This document shows positions 1-4,615 of a stretch of 5,328 nucleotides of DNA, in pieces. The notes beneath the pieces were generated by a model. The model saw only the letters and a program-made list of their open reading frames with translations. It made no database searches and was not told the DNA's origin. The translations under genes and the position numbers were made by a program. Source of the stretch: W0P28-013 sp963593685. Its GTDB lineage: Bacteria; Bacteroidota; Bacteroidia; Bacteroidales; Paludibacteraceae. The stretch is from contig CAVBBP010000088.1 of NCBI GenBank assembly GCA_963593685.1, positions 1 to 5,328 on the forward strand, in the 5' to 3' direction. Position 1 is the first letter of the stretch, and the number at the start of each line of letters is the position of its first letter.

Positions 1-865
1 CTTTCAGTTGGGCTTTGGTAACGCCATGCTTCGGCCTACCAAACGAGGCGAAGCCCCAGAAGTGCGGTTTTGCGTCGTCGATGAGTACGGTAGTGCCCAC
101 CTTTGGCATGGCAAACTTCATGCGGCTCGAGCAGTAGTTCACGGTGGTTCGGTGTTTGCGTTTGGCCTGTGCGTGGTGCCAGCGCACGGCGGTTTGCAGT
201 TCATCGACATCGGCTTGCAGGGCGTAGACGCGTCGCTCCCACGCGCCCCACGAGGGGTCGCCAGTAACCGACAGGCTGGCGGTGCGCACATAGTAGCCGT
301 CGCGGTTGGCGAGGTGCTGTGTGAGTGCGCTGCTGCCGCTGTTGCTCACCGAGAGCGACCAACTGCTGGCGGCGTAGCGCACAGGGCTCGCGCTGACCTG
401 TTTGGTCCAGACCACATTGTAGTCGCGCACATCGGTAACGGTGTCGAGGTCTGATAGGTTGCGTATATAGACGGTGTTGTCGGCTTCGACGCGCACAAAG
501 GTGAGTCCGTCCCAGCGGTAGAGCACATTTTCGTCGGCCACGAGGTAGAGCACTTCGCTCGATGGGCTTTCGATGGCGAGCAGTTCATCGGCAGTATCGA
601 CAGCGATGACATCTTTTTCGGGTTCGAGCGAGCCCGAAATGGCTTCGAGCAGTTGCGTGATGCGCTGCGACGAGTAGGTGGTGGCAGTCGATGTGTGTGC
701 ATCGTCGATTACGGCCTTTTCGTCGAGCAGTTGGTCGAGGCCTTCCACGGCAGTGGTGGGCAGCGGTTCGTCTTTGTGCCAATAGGAGTCCATCCATGCT
801 GCGAACTGTGCAGCGGTCGGTTTTTTGCCGCGTGTAAACCACGCTTTAAGTGTTGTTTTATCCAT
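1..865 (-). CDS. Tail fibre-type structural protein, N-terminal 288 residues (continues beyond window)
   Basis: Reading from the ATG at 865 gives 288 codons without a stop to the window edge, so the gene is cut by the window, not broken. It begins MDKTTLKAWFTRGKKPTAAQ, then FAAWMDSYWHKDEPLPTTAV and EGLDQLLDEKA (residues 1-51). This 'KPT..QF..WMDS.WHKDE.+P' opening is a recurrent N-terminal module of Bacteroidetes prophage tail proteins and probably anchors the protein to the tail. A short beta segment ENVLYRWDGLTFVRVEADNT (112-131) resembles the repeated strands of fibre shafts. Residues 140-230 contain further strand and Ser/Asn-rich segments. The C-terminal part visible (TTVNYCSSRMKFAMPKVGTT, then PHFWGFASFGRPKHGVTKAQ) is not recognised. 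It follows the collar-fibre gene across a 229-base repeat spacer. The role is inferred from the N-terminal style and position; a baseplate-attached appendage or fibre-like adhesin are the alternatives. Confidence 0.7.
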   Translation of the reverse strand, partial: MDKTTLKAWFTRGKKPTAAQFAAWMDSYWHKDEPLPTTAVEGLDQLLDEKAVIDDAHTSTATTYSSQRITQLLEAISGSLEPEKDVIAVDTADELLAIESPSSEVLYLVADENVLYRWDGLTFVRVEADNTVYIRNLSDLDTVTDVRDYNVVWTKQVSASPVRYAASSWSLSVSNSGSSALTQHLANRDGYYVRTASLSVTGDPSWGAWERRVYALQADVDELQTAVRWHHAQAKRKHRTTVNYCSSRMKFAMPKVGTTVLIDDAKPHFWGFASFGRPKHGVTKAQLK

Positions 866-884
866 GTTTGAACGGTGTTTTTTC

Positions 885-952
885 GGTTGATAAGTTGATT
901 GGTTGATTAGTTGATTGGTCGTTGAAAAGTTGAAAAGTTGATGAGTTGATAA
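885..952. repeat. 8-bp-period tandem array, GGTTGATT / GTTGAAAA type
   Basis: Octamers GGTTGATA, AGTTGATT, GGTTGATT and AGTTGATT (885-916) are followed after four bases (GGTC) by GTTGAAAA, GTTGAAAA, GTTGATGA and GTTGATAA (921-952). The last unit joins the long repeat core at 953. The array corresponds in place and motif to 3395-3426 but has twice as many units, consistent with slippage. It lies 20 to 90 bases before the start of the next gene. Confidence 0.85.
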
Positions 953-1049
953 GTTTAACGCATTGGTGTTGGCAGTGGCCTCTTTTCCCGTTTTCCCCAA
1001 AGGGGAAAAGCCACTTTCTACTTTTTACTTTATAGACTTTATACACTTT
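953..1049. repeat. Long direct repeat, copy 1 (core with hairpin)
   Basis: This 97-bp segment matches 3428-3525 in the same orientation, the first 42 bases exactly (953-994). It lies between the collar-fibre gene and the downstream fibre-type gene. The order of parts is the same as in copy 2: octamer array, GTTTAACGCATTGGTGTTGG, hairpin, ACTTT-rich degenerate repeats, CTTGCTA units. Beyond 1049 the copies differ by short gains and losses of repeat units. The region 866-1094 contains no gene that can be supported. Confidence 0.9.
974..1015. repeat. Palindromic hairpin in repeat copy 1
   Basis: Outer arms AGTGGC (974-979) and GCCACT (1010-1015) enclose a perfect 8-bp stem TTTTCCCC (991-998) / GGGGAAAA (1002-1009) with an AAA loop. 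A competing pairing, CTTTTCCC (982-989) with GGGAAAAG (1003-1010), uses the same right arm, so two mutually exclusive folds exist. Read on the gene strand the core is CCCCTTTGGGG, reminiscent of the CTCC-CTTTG-GGAG hairpins common between Bacteroidetes genes. It may stop or pause transcription or protect mRNA ends, but no clear U-run follows on the gene strand. Confidence 0.7.
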
Positions 1050-1073
1050 TCACTTTGTACACTTTCGCACTCT

Positions 1074-1097
1074 CTTGCTACTCATATCTTGCTACTA
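1074..1097. repeat. CTTGCTA repeats overlapping the collar gene stop codon
   Basis: Two CTTGCTA units with the same ending as at 3541-3564, one difference apart. The last three bases are the complement of the TAG stop of the collar-fibre gene, so the repeat reaches the end of the coding sequence. Confidence 0.7.
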
Positions 1098-1976
1098 AAT
1101 TATCTTCATAATATAGGCCAGTGTGTAGTATGGTGGGCGGTTTTCGTGGGGTTTGTTATCGCCCTGCGAAGTAAGGGTAACGCTGTGGTTGTGCGTGCCG
1201 TTAGAGAGGGTGTAGTGTGTCTTGTAATACAAATACCTGTTGTCGTAGTCAGTGCTATTGCTGCCGATAGTTTCGTTCTTTTGGCCCAAATCATATTTTC
1301 CATCGACACCTTTGAATTGGGAGTTGCTTTCGGAAAAGTAGTAATCATCAACAGAATGTACATGGTTGCCATTGCTGGTGGTGGTGAGTTTGCCGCCGTG
1401 GTCGTGGGGGGGCATTTGGCTGGTGGTGAGTGTAACCAGTTTTGCGCCGCCAGTTTTGCCGATGGCGTTGTAGTCGGTGTCGTTGGGGTTGTAGCCCACG
1501 ATGAAGCGGCCGCGCAGGTCGGGTGTGCCGTTGGTGCCGTCGCAGAGTGCCCAGCCGTAGGGTATGTCGGAGAGGCTGCCGCTCCACATGTTTATCACCC
1601 CTTTGGGCACCAAATGGTCCGCTATGGGCTGCATAACGGGGAAGTCGGTGGTTCGGTAATAAGTGCCCAACGCAAAGTTGGTGTAAGTGGCACCGCGTTC
1701 GATGCGGGCATCGGCAAAGGTCAGTCCAGCGGCTTCGATCTTGGTACTTCTTTGTCTAACGGCAATATAATTCTGCGGTGTGCCGAACAGGGGCATTAGT
1801 TCGCCTTTTATCACGATGAGTCCGTCGGCACTGGCGGTCGATTGGCGAATGATGTAGTTTTCGCCATAGAGGCTGGCCAGTGTGTAGACCAAGTGTATCT
1901 GCTGCTGCATAAACTCGAGCGTGTCGGTCGAGAGCGGATACCTGTTGTTTGTGTTTTTGAAAAGAGCTGCGTTCAT
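1095..1976 (-). CDS. Tail fibre protein with phage tail-collar domain and HxH metal-binding motifs
   Basis: This 293-residue protein is a receptor-binding or short-fibre type protein. Residues 1-120 are a helical and strand-rich attachment region, including FMQQQIHLVYTLASLYGENY. A tail-collar domain begins near 125: GVINMWSGSLSDIPYGWALC (126-145) with DGTNGTPDLRGRFIVGYN. After this come TLTTSQMPPHDHGG (183-195) and three HxH motifs (HDH 191-193, HVH 205-207, HNH 262-264). The protein closes with the characteristic PHENRPPYYTLAYIMK (276-291). In T4 short and long fibres such HxH motifs along a trimer axis bind Zn or Fe ions, and the same role is inferred here. The stretch between HVH and HNH (about 208-260) is Tyr/Asn/Asp-rich and probably the exposed variable tip. 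Its TAG stop lies inside the CTTGCTA repeat of the following spacer. Confidence 0.92.
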   Translation of the reverse strand: MNAALFKNTNNRYPLSTDTLEFMQQQIHLVYTLASLYGENYIIRQSTASADGLIVIKGELMPLFGTPQNYIAVRQRSTKIEAAGLTFADARIERGATYTNFALGTYYRTTDFPVMQPIADHLVPKGVINMWSGSLSDIPYGWALCDGTNGTPDLRGRFIVGYNPNDTDYNAIGKTGGAKLVTLTTSQMPPHDHGGKLTTTSNGNHVHSVDDYYFSESNSQFKGVDGKYDLGQKNETIGSNSTDYDNRYLYYKTHYTLSNGTHNHSVTLTSQGDNKPHENRPPYYTLAYIMKII

Positions 1977-1982
1977 AGTGTT

Positions 1983-2513
1983 TTATTTTTGTAGTTTGCG
2001 GTATTCGGGGAAACGGCTCAAAAGCCTGTACTGTTCTACCACGGTTTTGGTGCGGTAGAGTTTGTTGGCATCGTCGGCAATGGCGGCTGGGCACCACACA
2101 ATGAAGTCGGTGGTAGCCCACACGGTGTCTTCGTCCCACGCGATGAGCCAGTCGCAGCCTGCGCGTTTGGCAGCGATGGCGGTTTCGTTGGCGGCTATCG
2201 GAATGAGCGGTGTTTGGTCAGAACCCTCGTCGTAGAGCATCAGAAATTCGCCATCGGCGGCAATATCTTCTATCTCGAAGCCGTTGTCGCGCGTCAGTCC
2301 AAACTGTGCATTCAGGGCGTGGCGCAGATAGACCACCTGCCCAGTGTGTTGCAGTTGGAACAGCGTATTGCTGCGCAGCGCAAGTCGTCGGTCGGACAGG
2401 TCGGCGATGGGCTGCACCAGCACCCGCACCAGTGCCGTGAGGCTCGACGAGCGTAGGCAGGTGGGCAGCAACATCACTGCCAGTTTGCGCCAATCAATTG
2501 TTTGCAGAGACAT
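1983..2513 (-). CDS. Tail/baseplate protein, P2 gpI-like by position and layout
   Basis: This 176-residue protein follows the J-like gene with a 20-base overlap and precedes a tail fibre, the place of P2 I, which links baseplate to fibres. The first part is helical (IDWRKLAVMLLPTCLRSSSL, then LVRVLVQPIADLSDRRLALR). A middle segment (LQHTGQVVYLRHALNAQFGL, about 54-73) matches the style of Bacteroidetes phage tail proteins that begin with a short helical module and continue with beta-strands. The end combines a DFIVWCPAAI strand with a final helix, RTKTVVEQYRLLSRFPEYRK, a closing pattern common in these proteins. The hydrophobic MLLP segment near the start is short and amphipathic, not a signal peptide. 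The gene ends 6 bases before the collar-fibre gene. The assignment to gpI is mainly positional; a different small baseplate protein is possible. Confidence 0.6.
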   Translation of the reverse strand: MSLQTIDWRKLAVMLLPTCLRSSSLTALVRVLVQPIADLSDRRLALRSNTLFQLQHTGQVVYLRHALNAQFGLTRDNGFEIEDIAADGEFLMLYDEGSDQTPLIPIAANETAIAAKRAGCDWLIAWDEDTVWATTDFIVWCPAAIADDANKLYRTKTVVEQYRLLSRFPEYRKLQK

Positions 2514-3348
2514 ACGGTATGTAGTTTATCGTTGAACCAGTGGCATCGTAGCGGTAGTAGCCGCTGTAGGGCTGCGCTTTGGCGTTGATGGTTGTCCAAG
2601 TAACGCCGTCGTAACTTTCGGTGGCTGCGGTCAGTTCGGGTATCACCACGCCATCGACGGCTTGCAGCGCATCGATGAGTGCGCTGTTGCGGTACTCGCC
2701 ATTGAACGGCAGGTTGCTGATATAGGCTTCGATGGCCGTTTTCACAGGATTGACCCCAGTGCTGATGTTGTTACCGCTGCCGTCGAGCACCATCGGGTTG
2801 TAGTGGATGTCGAGTTGCAGTCGCAGGCTGCAAGCGGGCTGGTTTATCACCTCTACACGCACGCCAGCGTCTTTCACCTCGGCGATATACTCTTTCAAGC
2901 CCTCGACCTGCTCGGCCGTGAGCGGACTTTTTGTGCCGCCGCTTTCGGTCGCCACTTTTATGTAGACCATGCCGCTGCTTTCGTTGGCGGCAGCGAATTT
3001 CACCACTTGGCTCGCTTCTATTTCGTCGTCGGTCATGCCGTCGGCATACTCGTCGCTGTCGTCGGCCAGCGGCACACCAGCGCGGAACTGCTTCACCTTA
3101 TCGACATACCAACGCAGCGAGTGCGGTTTCTTTTGTGCCACCAAGTCGGTGATTTCGGCTTGGTGTGCATCGAACAGCCGTTCGTGTGTCCAAATGGCGG
3201 CCGCTACAATGTAGCAGAGTGTGTTTTCGATGCTGACCTTGCTGAATGGCCAGTCGCTGCCCTCGCTGAAACCGTATGCGGCGGCCAGTGTTTGGTCTTT
3301 CATCCACGCCTCGGTGATGCTCTTTTTTATCTCTTCGATAGTTCTCAT
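2494..3348 (-). CDS. Baseplate assembly protein, P2 gpJ / T4 gp6-like
   Basis: This 284-residue protein is probably the large wedge component of the baseplate. The N-terminal third is helical and aromatic-rich (IEEIKKSITEAWMKDQTLAA, then ENTLCYIVAAAIWTHERLFD around 41-60), typical of J-like proteins in Bacteroidetes. The middle has alternating strands, VYIKVATESGG and a helix with LTAEQVEGLKEYIAEVKDAG (143-162), followed by VRVEVINQPACSLRLQLDIH. The C-terminal part shows the J hallmark: PVKTAIEAYISNLPFNGEYR (201-220), then SALIDALQAVDGVVIPEL. No signal or membrane segment is visible. Its TGA lies 20 bases inside the following gpI-like gene, the usual J-I pairing. The ATG at 3348 follows directly on an 8-bp repeat array and has no evident Shine-Dalgarno sequence, as is common in Bacteroidetes. 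The family call rests on domain layout and context rather than strong sequence identity. Confidence 0.72.
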   Translation of the reverse strand: MRTIEEIKKSITEAWMKDQTLAAAYGFSEGSDWPFSKVSIENTLCYIVAAAIWTHERLFDAHQAEITDLVAQKKPHSLRWYVDKVKQFRAGVPLADDSDEYADGMTDDEIEASQVVKFAAANESSGMVYIKVATESGGTKSPLTAEQVEGLKEYIAEVKDAGVRVEVINQPACSLRLQLDIHYNPMVLDGSGNNISTGVNPVKTAIEAYISNLPFNGEYRNSALIDALQAVDGVVIPELTAATESYDGVTWTTINAKAQPYSGYYRYDATGSTINYIPYVSANN

Positions 3349-3352
3349 GTTA

Positions 3353-3392
3353 TTTCAAAGTTTCAGAATTTCAGAGTTTCAGAGTTTCAAAT
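3353..3392. repeat. 8-bp tandem array, TTTCAGAG-type x5, just before the baseplate J start
   Basis: Five contiguous octamers (TTTCAAAG, TTTCAGAA, TTTCAGAG, TTTCAGAG, TTTCAAAT) end four bases from the start codon of the J-like gene. On the transcribed strand the unit is CTCTGAAA, so the untranslated leader of that gene, including the place where a ribosome-binding site would lie, is made of these repeats. This array has no counterpart in the other spacer. Confidence 0.87.
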
Positions 3393-3394
3393 TA

Positions 3395-3426
3395 AGTTGA
3401 TTAGTTGATGAGTTGATCAGTTGATG
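3395..3426. repeat. 8-bp tandem array, AGTTGATN x4
   Basis: Four contiguous octamers AGTTGAT followed by T, G, C and G lie at 3395, 3403, 3411 and 3419, running straight into the long repeat core at 3428. A related but longer array occupies the same place next to copy 1 (885-952). On the strand of the genes the unit reads NATCAACT. Confidence 0.88.
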
Positions 3427-3427
3427 A

Positions 3428-3525
3428 GTTTAACGCATTGGTGTTGGCAGTGGCCTCTTTTCCCGTTTTTTCCAAAGGAGAAAAAGCCACTTTCTACTTT
3501 TCACTTTATAGACTTTATACACTTT
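3428..3525. repeat. Long direct repeat, copy 2 (core with hairpin)
   Basis: This 98-bp segment matches 953-1049 in the same orientation. By eye there are four substitutions and one inserted A, roughly 95 percent identity; the first 42 bases (3428-3469 versus 953-994) are identical. It starts at GTTTAACGCATTGGTGTTGG, contains a hairpin (3449-3491) and ends in ACTTT-rich DNA. It lies between the LysM and baseplate J-like genes, with no convincing gene on either strand. The short open frames crossing it are low-complexity and differ between the two copies. Confidence 0.9.
3449..3491. repeat. Palindromic hairpin in repeat copy 2
   Basis: The outer arms AGTGGC (3449-3454) and GCCACT (3486-3491) are perfectly complementary. 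Inside, TTTTTTCC (3466-3473) and GGAGAAAAA (3477-3485) flank an AAA loop. Compared with copy 1 the inner stem has lost two C/G pairs but can still pair through T-A and one U-G if read as plus-strand RNA; the minus-strand RNA would have one C-A mismatch. No clear U-tract follows it in the direction of the genes, so it is not a textbook intrinsic terminator for them. Confidence 0.6.
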
Positions 3526-3564
3526 CACACTTTCTTGCTACTTGCTACTCACATCTTGCTACTA
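3526..3564. repeat. CTTGCTA short repeats abutting the LysM gene stop
   Basis: Three CTTGCTA units occur here, two of them back to back, with the ending CTTGCTACTCACATCTTGCT followed by ACTA. The same ending is found at 1074-1097 with one difference. The array stops one base short of the LysM gene's stop codon (3566-3568). Confidence 0.7.
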
Positions 3565-3565
3565 T

Positions 3566-3877
3566 TTATTGAACAACAAAGTTGTATTCGATGCCCCAAA
3601 AGTCGATACCTTCGCCACCATCGAGCAGAATGGCGATGCTTTGTTGGTCGATGGCGGTGGCTGGTACGATGTGGTTGGCGGCGTAGTGCTGCATCGTTTT
3701 GCTGGCGTCAGCAAAAAGGTCGGTTGCTGGCAACACCAGTGCCGCGCCCACCGACAGGTCGTCGGTCAGACTTATGCCGTTCAGGTCGGCCATTTCGTAG
3801 GCCGCCTCCATCGTGCCGCACTGTTGCAGCGCAATGTCGAGCAGGTTTTGTCGCGTTTGTACTATATAATTCGCCAT
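3566..3877 (-). CDS. LysM-domain phage tail protein (P2 gpX-like role possible)
   Basis: This 103-residue protein begins ANYIVQTRQNLLDIALQQ and carries one LysM-like unit at about residues 4-50: YIVQTRQNLLDIA, a helix around the Met-Glu-Ala-Ala-Tyr segment, ADLNGISLTDDLSVGAALVLP. This is the beta-alpha-alpha-beta pattern of a peptidoglycan-binding LysM domain. Short LysM proteins in contractile-tail clusters include P2 gpX-type tail proteins and peptidoglycan-binding hub components. The remaining half (51-103) ends in an aromatic-rich segment GIDFWGIEYNFVVQ and is not recognised beyond its style. The start at 3877 is chosen because the frame then resembles a LysM from residue 4 and overlaps the spanin stop by only 16 bases; a longer in-frame ATG at 3946 would add a Cys-rich leader inside the spanin gene. 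It is the last gene of the first block and is followed directly by a repeat-filled spacer. Confidence 0.78.
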   Translation of the reverse strand: MANYIVQTRQNLLDIALQQCGTMEAAYEMADLNGISLTDDLSVGAALVLPATDLFADASKTMQHYAANHIVPATAIDQQSIAILLDGGEGIDFWGIEYNFVVQ

Positions 3878-4422
3878 TTTTTCAAGAATAAAATTACAAC
3901 TACAAGTGCTGCTGCCACAATGGCAACTACAAGCCAATTGACCCACGATGGCGTGCTGACTTTTGTAGCCGTGTCGGTCTGTTGCGTGGTGTGGGTGTTG
4001 CTTGCAGCCGTAATAGAGTCGGCTGTGTGTGCCATTTCGGCAATCGCCGCGTGCGTGTTTAGTAGTTGTTGCCCTGCGCTATCGGTAGCCGATGTGGTGT
4101 GTCTGACGGTCTGCACGGTGCGCTTGGCATATTGTCGGCCTGCGCTGTCGGGTTGGCTCCAGTCGATTGCTACCACCAGTTCGTCGCAATTGGTCGTCGC
4201 TTGCACGCGCGCGGCAGTCTGCGCCTGTGTGGTGCTGTCGGTGTGGCGTTGTGCGCCGGTATGGCTCACTATTTGCGTGTGTGTGCGACTTGTCTGCTCG
4301 GCGTCAATCGTTGTTTGCACTGTTTTGCAACTCACGCTTAACAGGACAATCAGCAGCATGAGGGCATTCCGCAATTTTGTTGATTGCACGATTGAGGCGG
4401 CGCACATCTTTTCGTAGTTCAT
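3862..4422 (-). CDS. Putative unimolecular (u-)spanin: lipoprotein-like N-terminus plus C-terminal membrane helix
   Basis: From the ATG at 4422 this encodes 186 residues. A lipoprotein-like signal NALMLLIVLLSVSC ends in Cys32. A Thr/Gln/Ala/His-rich, low-complexity middle (about 33-155) follows, then a C-terminal membrane helix (about 160-180, WLVVAIVAAALVVVILFL) and a short basic end (KKWRII). Such a protein would sit in the outer membrane by its lipid and in the inner membrane by its helix, spanning the periplasm: the architecture of u-spanins such as phage T1 gp11, which disrupt the outer membrane as the last step of lysis. Position after endolysin and holin candidate agrees. The lipobox is imperfect, with Ser at -3. 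The frame is open to an ATG at 4449; other starts are 4407, TTG 4374 and 4359. 4422 was preferred for the AAGAGA just upstream and a basic region before the hydrophobic core. The overlap with the preceding gene is 119 bases, or 56 if it starts at 4359. Alternative: an ordinary two-helix membrane protein. Confidence 0.72.
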   Translation of the reverse strand: MNYEKMCAASIVQSTKLRNALMLLIVLLSVSCKTVQTTIDAEQTSRTHTQIVSHTGAQRHTDSTTQAQTAARVQATTNCDELVVAIDWSQPDSAGRQYAKRTVQTVRHTTSATDSAGQQLLNTHAAIAEMAHTADSITAASNTHTTQQTDTATKVSTPSWVNWLVVAIVAAALVVVILFLKKWRII

Positions 4423-4615
4423 TGATCTCTTTTTTGAGTGGTTCAACAATATAACCCATCACTATTTGGAGTTCCTTTTCGCTGTTGGCCAGTTCGGCGG
4501 CTTTGGCGGCTTCGTTGGCTTGCTTGTGCTTGGCACGGAGCGTTACAGCGGTAACTATGCCTCCGCCCACAAAGAGCAGATTGAGTACGGAACTTATTAT
4601 CTCGAATGTTGTCAT
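4304..4615 (-). CDS. Small membrane protein with coiled coil, candidate holin
   Basis: This 103-residue protein starts at the ATG that overlaps the endolysin stop (ATGA, 4615-4612), the strongest reason for choosing this start over longer in-frame extensions lying inside the amidase gene. Residues 4-26 (from FEIISSVLNLLFVGG through the following VTAVTL) form one hydrophobic helix with a Gly triplet. A long, highly charged helical region follows, with Lys/Glu/Ala-rich stretches and LKKEINELRKDVRRLNRAI (60-78), very likely a cytoplasmic coiled coil. The tail carries a Cys-Pro pair of motifs (CPHAADCP, 84-91) that could bind a metal or form a disulfide. Short membrane proteins next to an exportless endolysin are typically holins, which open the inner membrane at a set time. 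A single N-terminal helix with a charged tail is compatible with a one-helix holin, but a lysis regulator or antiholin is also possible. The family is not recognised; the role is inferred from position and topology. Confidence 0.7.
   Translation of the reverse strand: MTTFEIISSVLNLLFVGGGIVTAVTLRAKHKQANEAAKAAELANSEKELQIVMGYIVEPLKKEINELRKDVRRLNRAINKIAECPHAADCPVKRELQNSANND

Noticed and set aside
858..1046. 62-codon minus-strand frame in the first spacer
   Set aside because: Its translation is entirely repeat-derived (hairpin and octamer arrays), overlaps the start of the next gene by 8 bases, and the other repeat copy does not preserve the frame.
866..1094. CRISPR array or tRNA gene in the repeat-rich spacers
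   Set aside because: The repeats are 8-bp tandem units and degenerate short motifs without unique spacers of constant length, and no cloverleaf could be drawn.
963..1799. 278-codon plus-strand open frame across repeat copy 1 and the collar gene
   Set aside because: It starts at a TTG within the repeat and then runs antisense to a well-supported collar-fibre gene. Val/Gly/Ala-rich composition is a typical antisense shadow of a GC-rich coding frame.
1095..1976. Diversity-generating retroelement target in the collar-fibre gene
   Set aside because: Fibre genes of Bacteroidetes phages can be such targets, but no template repeat, reverse transcriptase or C-type-lectin end is visible in the window.
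3388..3395. TTAATTTG on the minus strand as a Bacteroidetes -7 promoter element (TANNTTTG) before the J-like gene
   Set aside because: It matches 7 of 8 positions, but no TTTG -33 element lies at the right distance in the octamer array, so chance is likely in A/T-rich repeats.
3421..3891. Similar protein stretch (KPLSTF-FIDFIHF) in plus-strand frames of both repeat copies
   Set aside because: The likeness follows from the DNA repeat itself; frames differ before the hairpin because of an inserted base, and both continue antisense to real genes.
3542..4417. 291-codon plus-strand open frame opposite the LysM and spanin genes
   Set aside because: It is antisense to two genes with recognisable domains or topology, rich in Cys and Val without family features, and begins in CTTGCTA repeats.
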